Source of the DNA: Romboutsia faecis
GTDB lineage: Bacteria; Bacillota; Clostridia; Peptostreptococcales; Peptostreptococcaceae
Assembly (NCBI RefSeq): GCF_014323405.1
Contig: NZ_JACRWE010000014.1
Span: 1 to 37,891, forward strand
Reading direction: 5' to 3'
DNA: 37,891 nt
In this document: piece after piece, positions 20,029 through 28,320 of the stretch
How the letters are laid out: each line of letters opens with the position of its first letter
Numbering within the stretch: position 1 is the first letter of the stretch
Notes under the pieces: model-generated
The model's database searches: none
What the model saw: only the letters and a program-made list of their open reading frames with translations
What the model was told of the DNA's origin: nothing
Program-made: the position numbers and the translations under genes

Positions 20029-20727
20029 ATGAAAATATATGGTTATTGTAGAATATCTACAAGAGAACAATCAATAGAAAGGCAACAAAGAAATATCAAG
20101 GCATTATACCCAACAGCTATAATAGTAAATGAAGTTTATACAGGAACTAAAGTTGAAGGACGTAAGGAATGGAACAAACTTTTAAAAGCTGTCCAAAGTG
20201 GAGATACAATAGTATTTGATAGTGTAAGTCGTATGAGTAGAAATGCAATAGAAGGATTTGAATTATATAAGGATTTGTATGAAAAGGGTGTAGAATTAGT
20301 ATTTATTAAAGAACAACATATCAGTACATCAACTTATAAAAGGGCATTAAATAATAATATACAACTTACAGGAACTGCCGTAGATAGTATATTGAAAGGA
20401 GTTAACGATTATTTGTTGGCACTAGCAGAGCAGCAAATAAAAATAGCATTTGAACAATCTGAAAAAGAAGTAAAAGACTTACAACAAAGAACTAGGGAAG
20501 GTATAGAAACTGCTAGATTAAATGGTAAACAGATTGGTCAGATTAAAGGTGCAAAGCTAATTACTAAGAAATCAATTGAAGCCAAAGCTCAAATACAAAA
20601 GTACTCAAAAGATTTCAATGGAACACTTAAAGATATAGAAGTAATAAAACTTATAGGTATATCTAGAAATAGCTATTATAAATATAAGAAAGAATTGACA
20701 CAGGAGCTTGGAGTGACAAATGAGTAA
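20029..20727 (+). CDS. Serine resolvase/invertase
   Basis: A 232-residue small serine recombinase. Residues 1-140 are the resolvase domain: IYGYCRISTREQS with the catalytic S10, VYTGTKVEGRKEWNKLL, GDTIVFDSVSRMSRNAIEGF (arginines of the active site), GVELVFIKEQ; the long E helix is about 100-145. The C-terminal ~35 residues (TLKDIEVIKLIGISRNSYYK) form the helix-turn-helix. It cuts and rejoins two sites through phosphoserine links. In a plasmid-like phage it most likely resolves multimers; inversion is the alternative. The next gene starts within its last codons. Confidence 0.93.
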   Translation: MKIYGYCRISTREQSIERQQRNIKALYPTAIIVNEVYTGTKVEGRKEWNKLLKAVQSGDTIVFDSVSRMSRNAIEGFELYKDLYEKGVELVFIKEQHISTSTYKRALNNNIQLTGTAVDSILKGVNDYLLALAEQQIKIAFEQSEKEVKDLQQRTREGIETARLNGKQIGQIKGAKLITKKSIEAKAQIQKYSKDFNGTLKDIEVIKLIGISRNSYYKYKKELTQELGVTNE

Positions 20728-21049
20728 ATACTTAATAGGACTATATAATCCATTGATAGAAGATGAGAGTAAATTAAGTCATTGTAATAAAGTATATGAC
20801 AATTTAAACGACTTAAAAAGTCATGTAAGAGTCAATGATACTATAGAGTTAAGTTCAGAATTTAGTATCTATAATTATACTACAAAGGAATTACTAGATT
20901 TAATAGAAAACTATAACTTAGATATTGTAATTAATAGCAAAGAAAATAGTAAACAGTTTAATAAAATTACTATTACATTTATAATGGCTATAAATGAATT
21001 TATAAAGAATAATTCAAAAACTATAAGTAAACTATTAAAAGAAAAGTAA
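20720..21049 (+). CDS. Resolvase-coupled protein, possibly a degenerate resolvase-like domain
   Basis: A 109-residue protein whose ATG overlaps the resolvase end by 8 nt (ATGAGTAA). Its first 75 residues can be laid along the resolvase domain: VRVNDTIELSSEFSIYNYTT against the GDTIVFDSVSRMSRNAIEGF block, then KELLDLIENYNLDIVINSKE against the ELYKDLYEKGVELVFIKEQ block. The catalytic serine and arginines are absent. It may dimerise with and regulate the resolvase, or the likeness may be chance. The last 30 residues form a basic amphipathic helix. A terminator follows. Confidence 0.6.
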   Translation: MSKYLIGLYNPLIEDESKLSHCNKVYDNLNDLKSHVRVNDTIELSSEFSIYNYTTKELLDLIENYNLDIVINSKENSKQFNKITITFIMAINEFIKNNSKTISKLLKEK

Positions 21050-21083
21050 ATACTAATTAGTAAAAATAAGATAAATTGTTTGG

Positions 21084-21114
21084 AAGGACTTTTAACTAAC
21101 TAAGTCCTTTTTTT
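21084..21114 (+). terminator. Terminator before packaging operon
   Basis: AAGGACTT pairs with AAGTCCTT around TTAACTAACT and is followed by seven T. It separates the recombinase unit from the terminase operon. Confidence 0.85.
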
Positions 21115-21130
21115 AATGGAGTAAATTAAT

Positions 21131-21859
21131 ATGGCAAGAAATAGAAATCCAAATAGGGATAAAGCATATGAAATATACAAGGATCATAGAGGTGAGGTAT
21201 CTCCTAAGAAGATTTCAGAAATCCTAAATGAAAATGTAAATAACATTAGAAATTGGAAAAGCAATGACAAATGGGATGAACAACTTAGAGAAGATACTAG
21301 ACCAGGAGCACCTAAAGGTAATCAAAATGCCAAAGGTAGTAAAGGATCACCAGGTAATGTGCATAATTATAAACATGGTTTATATACAAGTGAAGATAGA
21401 TACACTAAGAAGAATCTAAAAAGGATGCTTCCAACAGACGTATTAAATCTTATGGGTGAACTAGAAGAAGAATCTCCAGTAGACAAGCTATGGAGAAGCA
21501 TATTACTTCAAGAGGCTAGAATTATTCGTATGCAAAAGATATCTCATGTAAAGAACAAAAAGGATATTACAAAAGAACTCAAGAAAATATCTAAGGGTGA
21601 TACATACACTGAAGAGTATGAGGTTCAATTTGCATGGGATAAAGAAAATAGTAATATAACTGCTCTATCTAAAGCTATGGATACACTAACTAAGATGATA
21701 GATAGATATGATAAGATGATCCACGCTAACTGGGATTTAGTTACAGAGGAACAGAAACTTAGAATAGAAGTTCTAAAGTCTAAGTTAGGAGTAAAAGACG
21801 ATAGTAATAATAAGTCTATTTCTAAGTTAGATAGTATACTTGCTGAAATAAAAAAATAA
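21131..21859 (+). CDS. terS: Terminase small subunit
   Basis: A 242-residue DNA-recognition subunit. The N-terminal part has the PBSX-type small-terminase helix-turn-helix: NRDKAYEIYKDHRGEVSPKK, ISEILNENVNNIRNWKSNDK, then the hallmark GAPKGNQNAKGSKGSPGN loop, followed by a helical oligomerisation region and coiled coil (about 130-210). It binds the packaging site and stimulates the large subunit. An unrelated gene and a toxin locus separate it from the large subunit at 22927, which is unusual as the two are usually adjacent. Only a weak ribosome site (ATGGAG) is seen. Confidence 0.88.
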   Translation: MARNRNPNRDKAYEIYKDHRGEVSPKKISEILNENVNNIRNWKSNDKWDEQLREDTRPGAPKGNQNAKGSKGSPGNVHNYKHGLYTSEDRYTKKNLKRMLPTDVLNLMGELEEESPVDKLWRSILLQEARIIRMQKISHVKNKKDITKELKKISKGDTYTEEYEVQFAWDKENSNITALSKAMDTLTKMIDRYDKMIHANWDLVTEEQKLRIEVLKSKLGVKDDSNNKSISKLDSILAEIKK

Positions 21860-21876
21860 TTTATAGGAGATTATAT

Positions 21877-22161
21877 ATGGGAAAGTATAGGAAAAAGCCT
21901 GTAATAATAGATGCATTTAAATGGACTGGAGGGCCAGATCAAGTTGAAGACCCACAATGGATTATAGATGCTATAAAAAATAATATAGTATGGTTTGGAG
22001 TAGATTGTGCAAATGATCCTAACCCAATAATGTTTATAGAGACACTAGAAGGAACTCATAGAGCAAGTGTAGGAGATTATATAATTAAAGGCATTAAAGG
22101 TGAAATATATCCTTGTAAACCAGAAATATTTGAGGCTACATATGAAGTTGTTACAGATTAA
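21877..22161 (+). CDS. Small phage protein with GDYI...GEIYPCKPEIFEATYE motif
   Basis: A 94-residue soluble protein, TAGGAG upstream. KYRKKPVIIDAFKWTG at the start and GDYIIKGIKGEIYPCKPEIF followed by EATYE at the end form a pattern common in many phages (PGDYG-type). The function of that family is unknown. It lies between the terminase subunits. Confidence 0.8.
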   Translation: MGKYRKKPVIIDAFKWTGGPDQVEDPQWIIDAIKNNIVWFGVDCANDPNPIMFIETLEGTHRASVGDYIIKGIKGEIYPCKPEIFEATYEVVTD

Positions 22162-22283
22162 TAAAATTAAGTGGCCATTTAAAAATATTATTGATTTGAT
22201 TTAAAAAATAAAGTTAGTAAGAAATATAGTTTAAATATATAGAATTGAGTTTGACTTTAATAATTTAAATTTAAAAAGTAACA

Positions 22284-22335
22284 TGAAAGTGTATTTTAAT
22301 ATAATTCTTGAAACTATTGAAAACACTAACTTTCA
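22284..22335. repeat. Inverted repeat in gap before toxin locus 2
   Basis: ATGAAAG...TGTATTTT faces GAAAACAC...CTTTCAT with small mismatches, a 15-bp imperfect stem with a 22-nt loop. Between 22162 and 22490 there is otherwise only AT-rich sequence in which I see no gene; a packaging site could lie here because it adjoins the terminase genes. Confidence 0.5.
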
Positions 22336-22490
22336 TAAAAGAAGATGTTAACTATCCCCTAAATACATATTTAGCAACTAGTTACGTAATATTAATTATG
22401 TAAACTAAAATATATTATAAAAATATAAAGATGTTTATATTTTAAATAATGGGATAATATAAAAATAGGTTTTGTTTTCTTGACTTTTTC

Positions 22491-22653
22491 TTGAGAAAAT
22501 GAAACCTCTAAGGTATAATGTAAATATAAAAAAGGAACTCAATCTATTTCGCTGTAGAGTGATGTTTCCAAAAGTTAATTTCGGTTACGTTTGAACTTGA
22601 TTTTTATTTCAAGTTCCATACCACTCTTAGTTGGGCGACTAGAGTGGTTTTTT
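22491..22653 (+). ncRNA. Predicted antitoxin RNA of type I locus 2
   Basis: Promoter TTGAGA (22491-22496), 17-nt spacer, TATAAT (22514-22519). The RNA would begin near 22526 and end at a terminator whose arms are ACCACTCTTAGT (22620-22631) and ACTAGAGTGGT (22638-22648), followed by six T. It is about 128 nt long and antisense to the 3' two thirds of the toxin gene 22575-22736. Convergent, 3'-overlapping antitoxin RNAs of this size are known for C. difficile type I systems (RCd antitoxins). Confidence 0.8.
22534..22570 (+). repeat. Left arm of inverted repeat around toxin 2
   Basis: GGAACTCAATCTA, an 8-nt insert, then TAGAGTGATGTTTCCA. It matches the complement of 22780-22808 at 27 of 29 positions. 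It forms the 5' end of the antitoxin RNA. Confidence 0.85.
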
Positions 22654-22736
22654 ATTATATCATATATGTAGTTAGTCAAGAGACCTATACATATAGTGCA
22701 AATTGCACTGATAATAAAATTTATCGTTTGTTCCAT
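22575..22736 (-). CDS. Type I toxin, C. difficile-like small membrane protein
   Basis: A 53-residue protein behind a perfect AAGGAGGTGAGG. The N-terminal half is one membrane helix (INFIISAICTICIGLLTNYI), then a basic tail: KNHSSRPTKSGMELEIKIKF followed by KRNRN. Short acidic/polar start, a single helix and a final SGxxxEIKxKFK-rich basic tail are the features of the C. difficile type I toxins found in prophages and next to CRISPR arrays. Its promoter is an extended -10 on the minus strand. The antisense RNA with its own promoter and terminator completes the system. It sits between terminase genes, so any phage or lysogen losing the element would lose the short-lived antitoxin. Toxicity is inferred. 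Confidence 0.82.
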   Translation of the reverse strand: MEQTINFIISAICTICIGLLTNYIYDIIKNHSSRPTKSGMELEIKIKFKRNRN

Positions 22737-22779
22737 ACTTCCTCACCTCCTTCCATAAAGAAGTAGGCTTGATGATGTA

Positions 22780-22808
22780 TGGAAACACCACTCTATAGAT
22801 TAAGTTCC
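22780..22808 (-). repeat. Right arm of inverted repeat around toxin 2
   Basis: On the minus strand this reads GGAACTTAATCTA then TAGAGTGGTGTTTCCA, the same element as 22534-22570 without the 8-nt insert. It lies in the toxin mRNA leader. Confidence 0.85.
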
Positions 22809-22813
22809 TATAG

Positions 22814-22825
22814 GTGATTATAGCA
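22814..22825 (-). promoter_or_regulatory. Toxin 2 promoter (extended -10)
   Basis: Minus-strand TGCTATAATC: TATAAT at 22822-22817 with the TGN extension upstream; no good -35 is visible at 17 nt. It gives a leader of about 74 nt in which an ACTTC/GAAGT pairing could enclose the ribosome site. Confidence 0.65.
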
Positions 22826-22860
22826 TAAATCAAAATAAAAAAAATAGTTTAATTAAGAGA

Positions 22861-22899
22861 GGTTGCGAAAACTCAAGTAAAAGTCGAGTTTATGCAACC
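22861..22899. repeat. 39-nt hairpin repeat, copy 3
   Basis: GGTTGC..AAACTC faces GAGTTTATGCAACC with an AAGTAAAAGTC loop, followed by five T on the plus strand. It is 33/39 identical to copy 1 and of the same length. It lies about 40 nt upstream of the toxin 2 promoter, the same relation copy 2 has to toxin 1, and just before terL. Confidence 0.85.
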
Positions 22900-22926
22900 T
22901 TTTTAATTTAAAATAATGGTGATAAA

Positions 22927-24279
22927 ATGGATGGTGAATATAAACTATCGGATAAGTACATAGACTTTTTAAAGCATGAAGCACATGCAGAACTTCTAGA
23001 AGGTACAACTGCAGCAGGAAAAACTACAGTAGGTATATTAAAGTTTATGTTAAAAGTTGCTGATTCAAATAGAAGGCAACATGTTATAGCAGCTAAGACT
23101 ACAGGGGTAGCAGAAAAGAATATAATCAATAAAGAGTTTGGTATAACTGATATCTTCGGAGATCTAGTACAATATAAAGGTAATGGAGATAAAGATAATA
23201 AGTTACCTCATATTCTTTTTAATACACCAAATGGTCCGAAAACAATATATATACTAGGCTATGATAATGTAGACAAGTGGAAAATGGCTCTAGGTTCTCA
23301 ATTTGGTTGTGTATTCATAGATGAGATAAATACAGCCAGTATTGAGTTTGTACGTGAGATTTGTACTAGAAATGATTATCTAATGGCAACACTTAACCCA
23401 GATGATCCTAACCTACCAGTATATAAAGAATTCATAAACTGTAGTAGACCGCTAGAAAAATATAAAAATGATGTACCAAAAGAAATATTAAACCAATTGA
23501 CCAGCGAAGAAAAAGAAGGTTGGACATATTGGTTTTTTTCATTTTATGATAATGCATCATTAAGTGAAGAAGATATTAAGAAGAAAATAAGAAGTGCTCC
23601 AAAGGGTACAAAGTTATACAAAAATAAGATATTAGGTTTAAGAGGTAGAGCAACAGGACTTATATTTAGTAACTTTGAGAGAAAGCATCATGTTATTAGT
23701 AAAGCAAAGGCTAAAGAGTATAAATTCAAATACTTCTCTGCAGGACTTGATACATCATACAGTGCTAATAGTCCAGATACTTTTGCAATGATCTTCTTAG
23801 GGATAACAGATAAAGGTAAAGTAGTTATTCTAAATGAGGAAGTATATAATAATGCAAATTTAAGTATTCCTCTAGCACCAAGTGATATAGCACCAAGATT
23901 TTTTGAATTCCTAGAAAGGAATAGAAAAGAATGGGGATTAGCAAGAAATGTCTTTGTAGATTGTGCAGACCAAGCAACTATAACAGAGTTAAAGAAATAT
24001 AAAAGAACTAATCCAAATGTGTATACTATCAATGATTCATATAAGAAAGTTACTATAATAGATAGAATACATCTACAACTAGGATGGCTTAACTATGAAA
24101 ATGGACCTGTATATTATGAAGTTGTAGATACTTGCATCAATCATATAATGGAGCATGAAGTTTACTCATGGAAAGAAGATAAATATGAGCCTGAAGATGC
24201 TAATGACCATACAATAAATGCATCTCAGTATGCTTGGATTCCTTATAGAAAACACATTTATAACTATAAAGGAGAGTGA
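22927..24279 (+). CDS. terL: Terminase large subunit
   Basis: A 450-residue packaging motor. ATPase domain: Walker A GTTAAGKTT (residues 26-34), Walker B CVFIDEIN with D132-E133, and a motif III region MATLNPDD (near 155). Nuclease domain: GLDTSYS with D275, VFVDCAD with D345, and DANDHTINA with D424/D427, the acidic triad of the RNase H-like fold. It pumps DNA into the prohead and cuts it. GGTGAT precedes the ATG. The portal gene follows 4 nt after its stop. Headful or cos cutting cannot be told from sequence. Confidence 0.95.
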   Translation: MDGEYKLSDKYIDFLKHEAHAELLEGTTAAGKTTVGILKFMLKVADSNRRQHVIAAKTTGVAEKNIINKEFGITDIFGDLVQYKGNGDKDNKLPHILFNTPNGPKTIYILGYDNVDKWKMALGSQFGCVFIDEINTASIEFVREICTRNDYLMATLNPDDPNLPVYKEFINCSRPLEKYKNDVPKEILNQLTSEEKEGWTYWFFSFYDNASLSEEDIKKKIRSAPKGTKLYKNKILGLRGRATGLIFSNFERKHHVISKAKAKEYKFKYFSAGLDTSYSANSPDTFAMIFLGITDKGKVVILNEEVYNNANLSIPLAPSDIAPRFFEFLERNRKEWGLARNVFVDCADQATITELKKYKRTNPNVYTINDSYKKVTIIDRIHLQLGWLNYENGPVYYEVVDTCINHIMEHEVYSWKEDKYEPEDANDHTINASQYAWIPYRKHIYNYKGE

Positions 24280-24283
24280 TGAA

Positions 24284-25798
24284 ATGGGGTGGTTTAAAAG
24301 TATGTTAACAAAAGCAGCGGTTAAGTTTTTAAATGTTCAACCTGCTATGCAAGGCTCTATAACTATACAAGAAGCATATACTTATGAAACTAATTTAATT
24401 AGAAATAAGCTTTGGTATAGAGGTGAAGCATATGAGTTAGAACAGTTCTTTAAGAATATAAGTAGTGATCCAGTTAATAAATCTAGGTTTTGGTGTGCTG
24501 TACCAAGTGAAGGTTTAAGTATAAGAAAAATCCATAGCGGATTACCTTCTATGATAATAGATAAATTAACTGACATAGTAGTTTCTGATATAGATAAAAT
24601 TCAAGTTGAAGATAGTGAAACATTAAATTTTCTTTGGGAAGAAATATCAAAAGATAATAAATTTAATGAAGTATTATCAGAGTCGATACAAAAGACTCTA
24701 GTAAGTGGTGATGGTGCTTTTAAGTTATCTATAGATAAAGATATTAGTAAATATCCAATTATAGAATTCTTTGATGGAAATAGAGTGGAATACATATATA
24801 ATCGAGGAAGATTAAAAGAAATACACTTTAAGACATATTACACAAATAAAAATAAAAAATATACATTGGTTGAGATATATGGTTTAGGATATATAAAATA
24901 TAAATTACTTGATTCAAAAGATGATGAAGTATCTTTAAATACACTAGAGGAGACACATGATCTCAAAGAAGTTGAATATAAGGATAAATTTATAATGGCC
25001 ATACCATTGATGTTTTTTAAATCCTCTAAATGGGAAAGTAGAGGTAAAAGTATTATAGATAATAAAAGTGATTCTTTCGATGCATTAGATGAAGTAATAT
25101 CACAATGGATAGATGCTATAAGAGCAGGAAGAGTACAAAAATATATTCCAGAGGATTTATTGCCGGTAGACTCTGATACAGGGGAAATATTAAAACCAAA
25201 TCCTTTTGATAATAGTTTTATGAAAACTTCTTCAAATGCAAGTGAAGATGCTAAAAATCAAATTGATATGAAACAAGCCGATATTAAATTTGAAGCATAT
25301 GTGGAAAGTTACTCTAATGCAGTAGATATGTGTTTACAAGGTATTATATCACCTTCTACATTAGGAATTGATTTAAAGAAAACTGATAATGCTGAAGCAC
25401 AAAGAGAAAAGGAAAAGACTACTCTATATACTAGAAATAAAATGATAGATACTTTAACAGAAGTTATACCTAAATTAGTAAATATAATCTTAAAGACTTA
25501 TGATGTACTAAATAATAAGACTGCAGGTGAATATGAGGTCTCCATATCTTTTGGAGAATACTCCACACCAAGTTTTGATTCAGTAGTAGAAACTGTAGGA
25601 AAGGCTAAAACACTAGGTATAATGTCATTGAAAAAATGTATTGATGAATTATATGGAGATACAATGACAGATGAAGAAAAAGCTCTTGAAATAGCAAGGA
25701 TAAAAGAAGAGTCTGGAATATATACAACAGATGAGCCTTCAACTGCAGGTGAAGATGAGGATGATTTAGATAATTTGGATGTAGATATAGATGAGTAG
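24284..25798 (+). CDS. Portal protein (SPP1 gp6-like)
   Basis: A 504-residue protein from ATG 24284 (AAAGGAGAGTGATGAA upstream); the frame is open further into terL but that start has no site. Typical portal features: a central beta/alpha region with LVEIYGLGYIKYKL, GISPSTLGID in the C-terminal half, helical stem (KMIDTLTEVIPKLVNIILKT) and an acidic C-terminus (DEDDLDNLDVDIDE). It forms the dodecameric ring for DNA entry and tail joining. It overlaps the next gene by 8 nt. Confidence 0.9.
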   Translation: MGWFKSMLTKAAVKFLNVQPAMQGSITIQEAYTYETNLIRNKLWYRGEAYELEQFFKNISSDPVNKSRFWCAVPSEGLSIRKIHSGLPSMIIDKLTDIVVSDIDKIQVEDSETLNFLWEEISKDNKFNEVLSESIQKTLVSGDGAFKLSIDKDISKYPIIEFFDGNRVEYIYNRGRLKEIHFKTYYTNKNKKYTLVEIYGLGYIKYKLLDSKDDEVSLNTLEETHDLKEVEYKDKFIMAIPLMFFKSSKWESRGKSIIDNKSDSFDALDEVISQWIDAIRAGRVQKYIPEDLLPVDSDTGEILKPNPFDNSFMKTSSNASEDAKNQIDMKQADIKFEAYVESYSNAVDMCLQGIISPSTLGIDLKKTDNAEAQREKEKTTLYTRNKMIDTLTEVIPKLVNIILKTYDVLNNKTAGEYEVSISFGEYSTPSFDSVVETVGKAKTLGIMSLKKCIDELYGDTMTDEEKALEIARIKEESGIYTTDEPSTAGEDEDDLDNLDVDIDE

Positions 25799-27035
25799 TA
25801 AATATGATATCAGAACTATATTTGAAAAGATGGAACTAGATCTTATATCTTCTATGACAAGAAATCTAAAGCATCATGAAGCAGAAGAGGACAAGTATGG
25901 TTTTAAGTGGGAGCAATGGCAAAGAAGTAAATTAAGAGCATTAAATAAGTATAGGCGAGAAAATAAATTAATATTAGAAAAATATACAGGTGATATTGAA
26001 GAAAATGTAAATAGAGAATTACAAAGCAACTTTAATAAAGGTTTTAGTAGGATTTCCAATGTTATAAATAGATTGAAGTCTTTACTTATTAAGAATAAGG
26101 CTAAGAATAAACCACAAGATTTTAATAAACATACTAAGAAGGTCAATCAAAACATAAAGGAATTAGGTATTAGTTTTCCAAGAGATATATCAGCAGATGG
26201 ACATACTATAGAGCCTAAAGAGGATCAATTCTTTAACATGAATGATAAGAAACTAAAAGCATTGCAGGAGACTGTAAACAATGACATCAAGAAAGCTAAT
26301 GCAACAGTATTAAGAAAACTAGATGATGTATATAGACAAACTATATACAAAACTCATGTATACCTTCAGTCAGGAACAGTATCTTTAAATCAAGCAATAG
26401 ATATGGCAACGAGGGATTTTTTAAATACAGGAATTAATAGTATTAAGTATAAAGATGGTAAGCAGGTAAATATAGCATCATACGTTGAAATGTGTCTAAG
26501 AACTGCAAGTCATAGAGCAACATTGCTTGGAGAAGGGAAAAAGCGTGATGAATACGGTATATATACTGTAGTTGTATCAGCTCATGCTATTACTTGTCCT
26601 ATGTGTGCTGTATGGCAAGGAAAAGTATTAATTGATGATGTATTTAGTAATCCAAATGTAGAGTATTTGAAAGAGAATCAAGGTAAATATAAATTATTAA
26701 GTGAAGCCATTGATTCAGGACTTTTGCATGTGAACTGTAGACACACATTAACAACTTATTTTCCAGGGATAACTAATATTCCTACTGTTCCAGATGAAGA
26801 AAAAGCTCTTGAAAGATATAAGGCAGAACAGGAGCAAAGGAAATTAGAAAGATATATCAGAAAATGGAAAAGAATTTCTACAGGATGTCAAGATGATGTT
26901 AATAAAGAAGTAGCAGAGAGTAAGTTACTAGAGTACTCAATGAATTTAAAGACTCATTTAGAAAAACATCCATACTTAAGAAGAAATAAGCAAAAAGAAA
27001 AAGTTTATGGAGTATATAACAAAATTCCAAAATAG
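25791..27035 (+). CDS. Minor capsid/head morphogenesis protein
   Basis: A 414-residue protein starting inside the portal stop (ATGAGTAG). Basic helical N-terminal half; the C-terminal half has the phage minor capsid 2/Mu F-like signature VVVSAHAITCPMCAVWQGKV and LLHVNCRHTLTTYFPG, with conserved Cys and His probably binding metal. It is a low-copy head protein acting with the portal during assembly. The last 70 residues are Lys/Glu-rich. Confidence 0.88.
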   Translation: MSSKYDIRTIFEKMELDLISSMTRNLKHHEAEEDKYGFKWEQWQRSKLRALNKYRRENKLILEKYTGDIEENVNRELQSNFNKGFSRISNVINRLKSLLIKNKAKNKPQDFNKHTKKVNQNIKELGISFPRDISADGHTIEPKEDQFFNMNDKKLKALQETVNNDIKKANATVLRKLDDVYRQTIYKTHVYLQSGTVSLNQAIDMATRDFLNTGINSIKYKDGKQVNIASYVEMCLRTASHRATLLGEGKKRDEYGIYTVVVSAHAITCPMCAVWQGKVLIDDVFSNPNVEYLKENQGKYKLLSEAIDSGLLHVNCRHTLTTYFPGITNIPTVPDEEKALERYKAEQEQRKLERYIRKWKRISTGCQDDVNKEVAESKLLEYSMNLKTHLEKHPYLRRNKQKEKVYGVYNKIPK

Positions 27036-27070
27036 GTGCTTTTATTATCCTTAAAATTAAGGGGGAGATT

Positions 27071-27649
27071 ATGAATAAGATATTAATAAAATGTGATGGC
27101 GAAGTAGTTATATTAGATACTATTAGAACAGTATCGGATATAAGAGTTATCTTGGAATTAAACAGAGAAAATTACTTGTTTACAATAAATAATGTTACAT
27201 TAGAAGATGAAGGATTTAAAGACGAAGTTGTAATAAATCCACGTTTTGTAACTTTAGTTAAAGATATAACACCATCTAATTATTGGAGTAATAAGATTGT
27301 ATTGGAAAATGATGTTTATGGATGGCCTACATCTGCTTTAGCAAAAGAAATAAAAGATAATAAAATAGTTTTCTTTAATGATGAAGAAATAGCATTTAAA
27401 GATTTAAGAATAAAAAATATTGAACATTCAAAGATAATACTTACTAAAAAAGAATTCATTTTTGAAAAAAATAGTATACCGTTAGTTAATAAAAATAAAA
27501 TGGAAATATCAGAATCTATACTTAAATCAAATGAAGTAGCAATAATAAATACTGGTGAACTTGGACTTCGAAAAGTAAGTATAAGTAAAGAATATATAGA
27601 AAAACAATTAAATAAACCGTTTAGTAAGTCATTTGAATTAGAGCCTTAA
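27071..27649 (+). CDS. Hypothetical 192-residue protein in the head cluster
   Basis: Preceded by AAGGGGGAG. Many beta-strand-like segments (KIVLENDVYGWPTSALAKEI, KIVFFNDEEIAFKDLRIKNI) and no membrane segment. It has no obvious place in head assembly, is AT-richer in feel than its neighbours and is followed by its own hairpin terminator. It could be an inserted accessory gene (moron) between minor capsid and scaffold. Family not recognised. Confidence 0.75.
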   Translation: MNKILIKCDGEVVILDTIRTVSDIRVILELNRENYLFTINNVTLEDEGFKDEVVINPRFVTLVKDITPSNYWSNKIVLENDVYGWPTSALAKEIKDNKIVFFNDEEIAFKDLRIKNIEHSKIILTKKEFIFEKNSIPLVNKNKMEISESILKSNEVAIINTGELGLRKVSISKEYIEKQLNKPFSKSFELEP

Positions 27650-27669
27650 GTAGTAAGGCTTATTATTTT
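27642..27669 (+). terminator. Weak terminator inside head cluster
   Basis: AGCCTTA pairs with TAAGGCT, 5-nt loop, followed by TATTATTTT. It overlaps the stop codon of the preceding gene and may cut transcript levels rather than end it. Confidence 0.6.
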
Positions 27670-27729
27670 GCCCAAAATATGCTTATGGCCTAAACTGTGC
27701 ATATAAAAAATATAAAAGGAGGATATGAC

Positions 27730-28296
27730 ATGCTAATAAGTAATCTAGACAATGTTATTAAGATGAACTTGCAATTACTAGCAGGAGAAGGAGAAGAAGG
27801 GAATGAACAGAATCCAGATGATGGAGGTTCAGAAGGTGGAGGTGAAGATCCTAAGACTTATACTCAAGAAGAATTAGATGCATTACTAAACGATGCTAAA
27901 AAAGATTTGCCAAGTGAAGAAGATCTTGCAAAGTTCAAGGAATGGCAAGAAAATCAAAAAACAGATGAACAAAAGAAAAATGAAAAGTTGGAAGCTGAAG
28001 CTAAGGCAAGAAAAGAAGCTGAAGAGAAAGTAAGTACACTAGAAGCTAAAGTATCATGCTTATCTAAAGGTGTAGTAACTGATTCTGTAGATGATGTAAT
28101 AACATTAGCTAAAGGAATGGTTACAGATACTTTAACGATAGATAAAGCGATAGATAAAGTATTAGAAAAATATCCAAGTTTCAAAGCAAATGGAACAGAA
28201 ACACCAGGATTTAAAATTGGTGGTAGTGGAGATAATGGCAATCAACAAACTAATATAAATGATGCATTAGCTATGGCTTTTGGAAATAAAAAATAA
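27730..28296 (+). CDS. Capsid scaffolding protein
   Basis: A 188-residue protein from ATG 27730, chosen for the AAAGGAGG site 9 nt upstream. It begins with a short LQLLAGEG motif, then an acidic Gly/Glu-rich stretch (about 25-50), a long coiled coil (EEDLAKFKEWQENQKTDEQK...AEEKVSTLEAKV, 65-115), and a C-terminal segment INDALAMAFGNKK. This order is that of DUF4355/GP20-type scaffolds placed directly before the capsid gene. It shapes the prohead and is then lost. Confidence 0.88.
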   Translation: MLISNLDNVIKMNLQLLAGEGEEGNEQNPDDGGSEGGGEDPKTYTQEELDALLNDAKKDLPSEEDLAKFKEWQENQKTDEQKKNEKLEAEAKARKEAEEKVSTLEAKVSCLSKGVVTDSVDDVITLAKGMVTDTLTIDKAIDKVLEKYPSFKANGTETPGFKIGGSGDNGNQQTNINDALAMAFGNKK

Positions 28297-28320
28297 TTAA
28301 TGTAAAAGGAGAATTACAAA

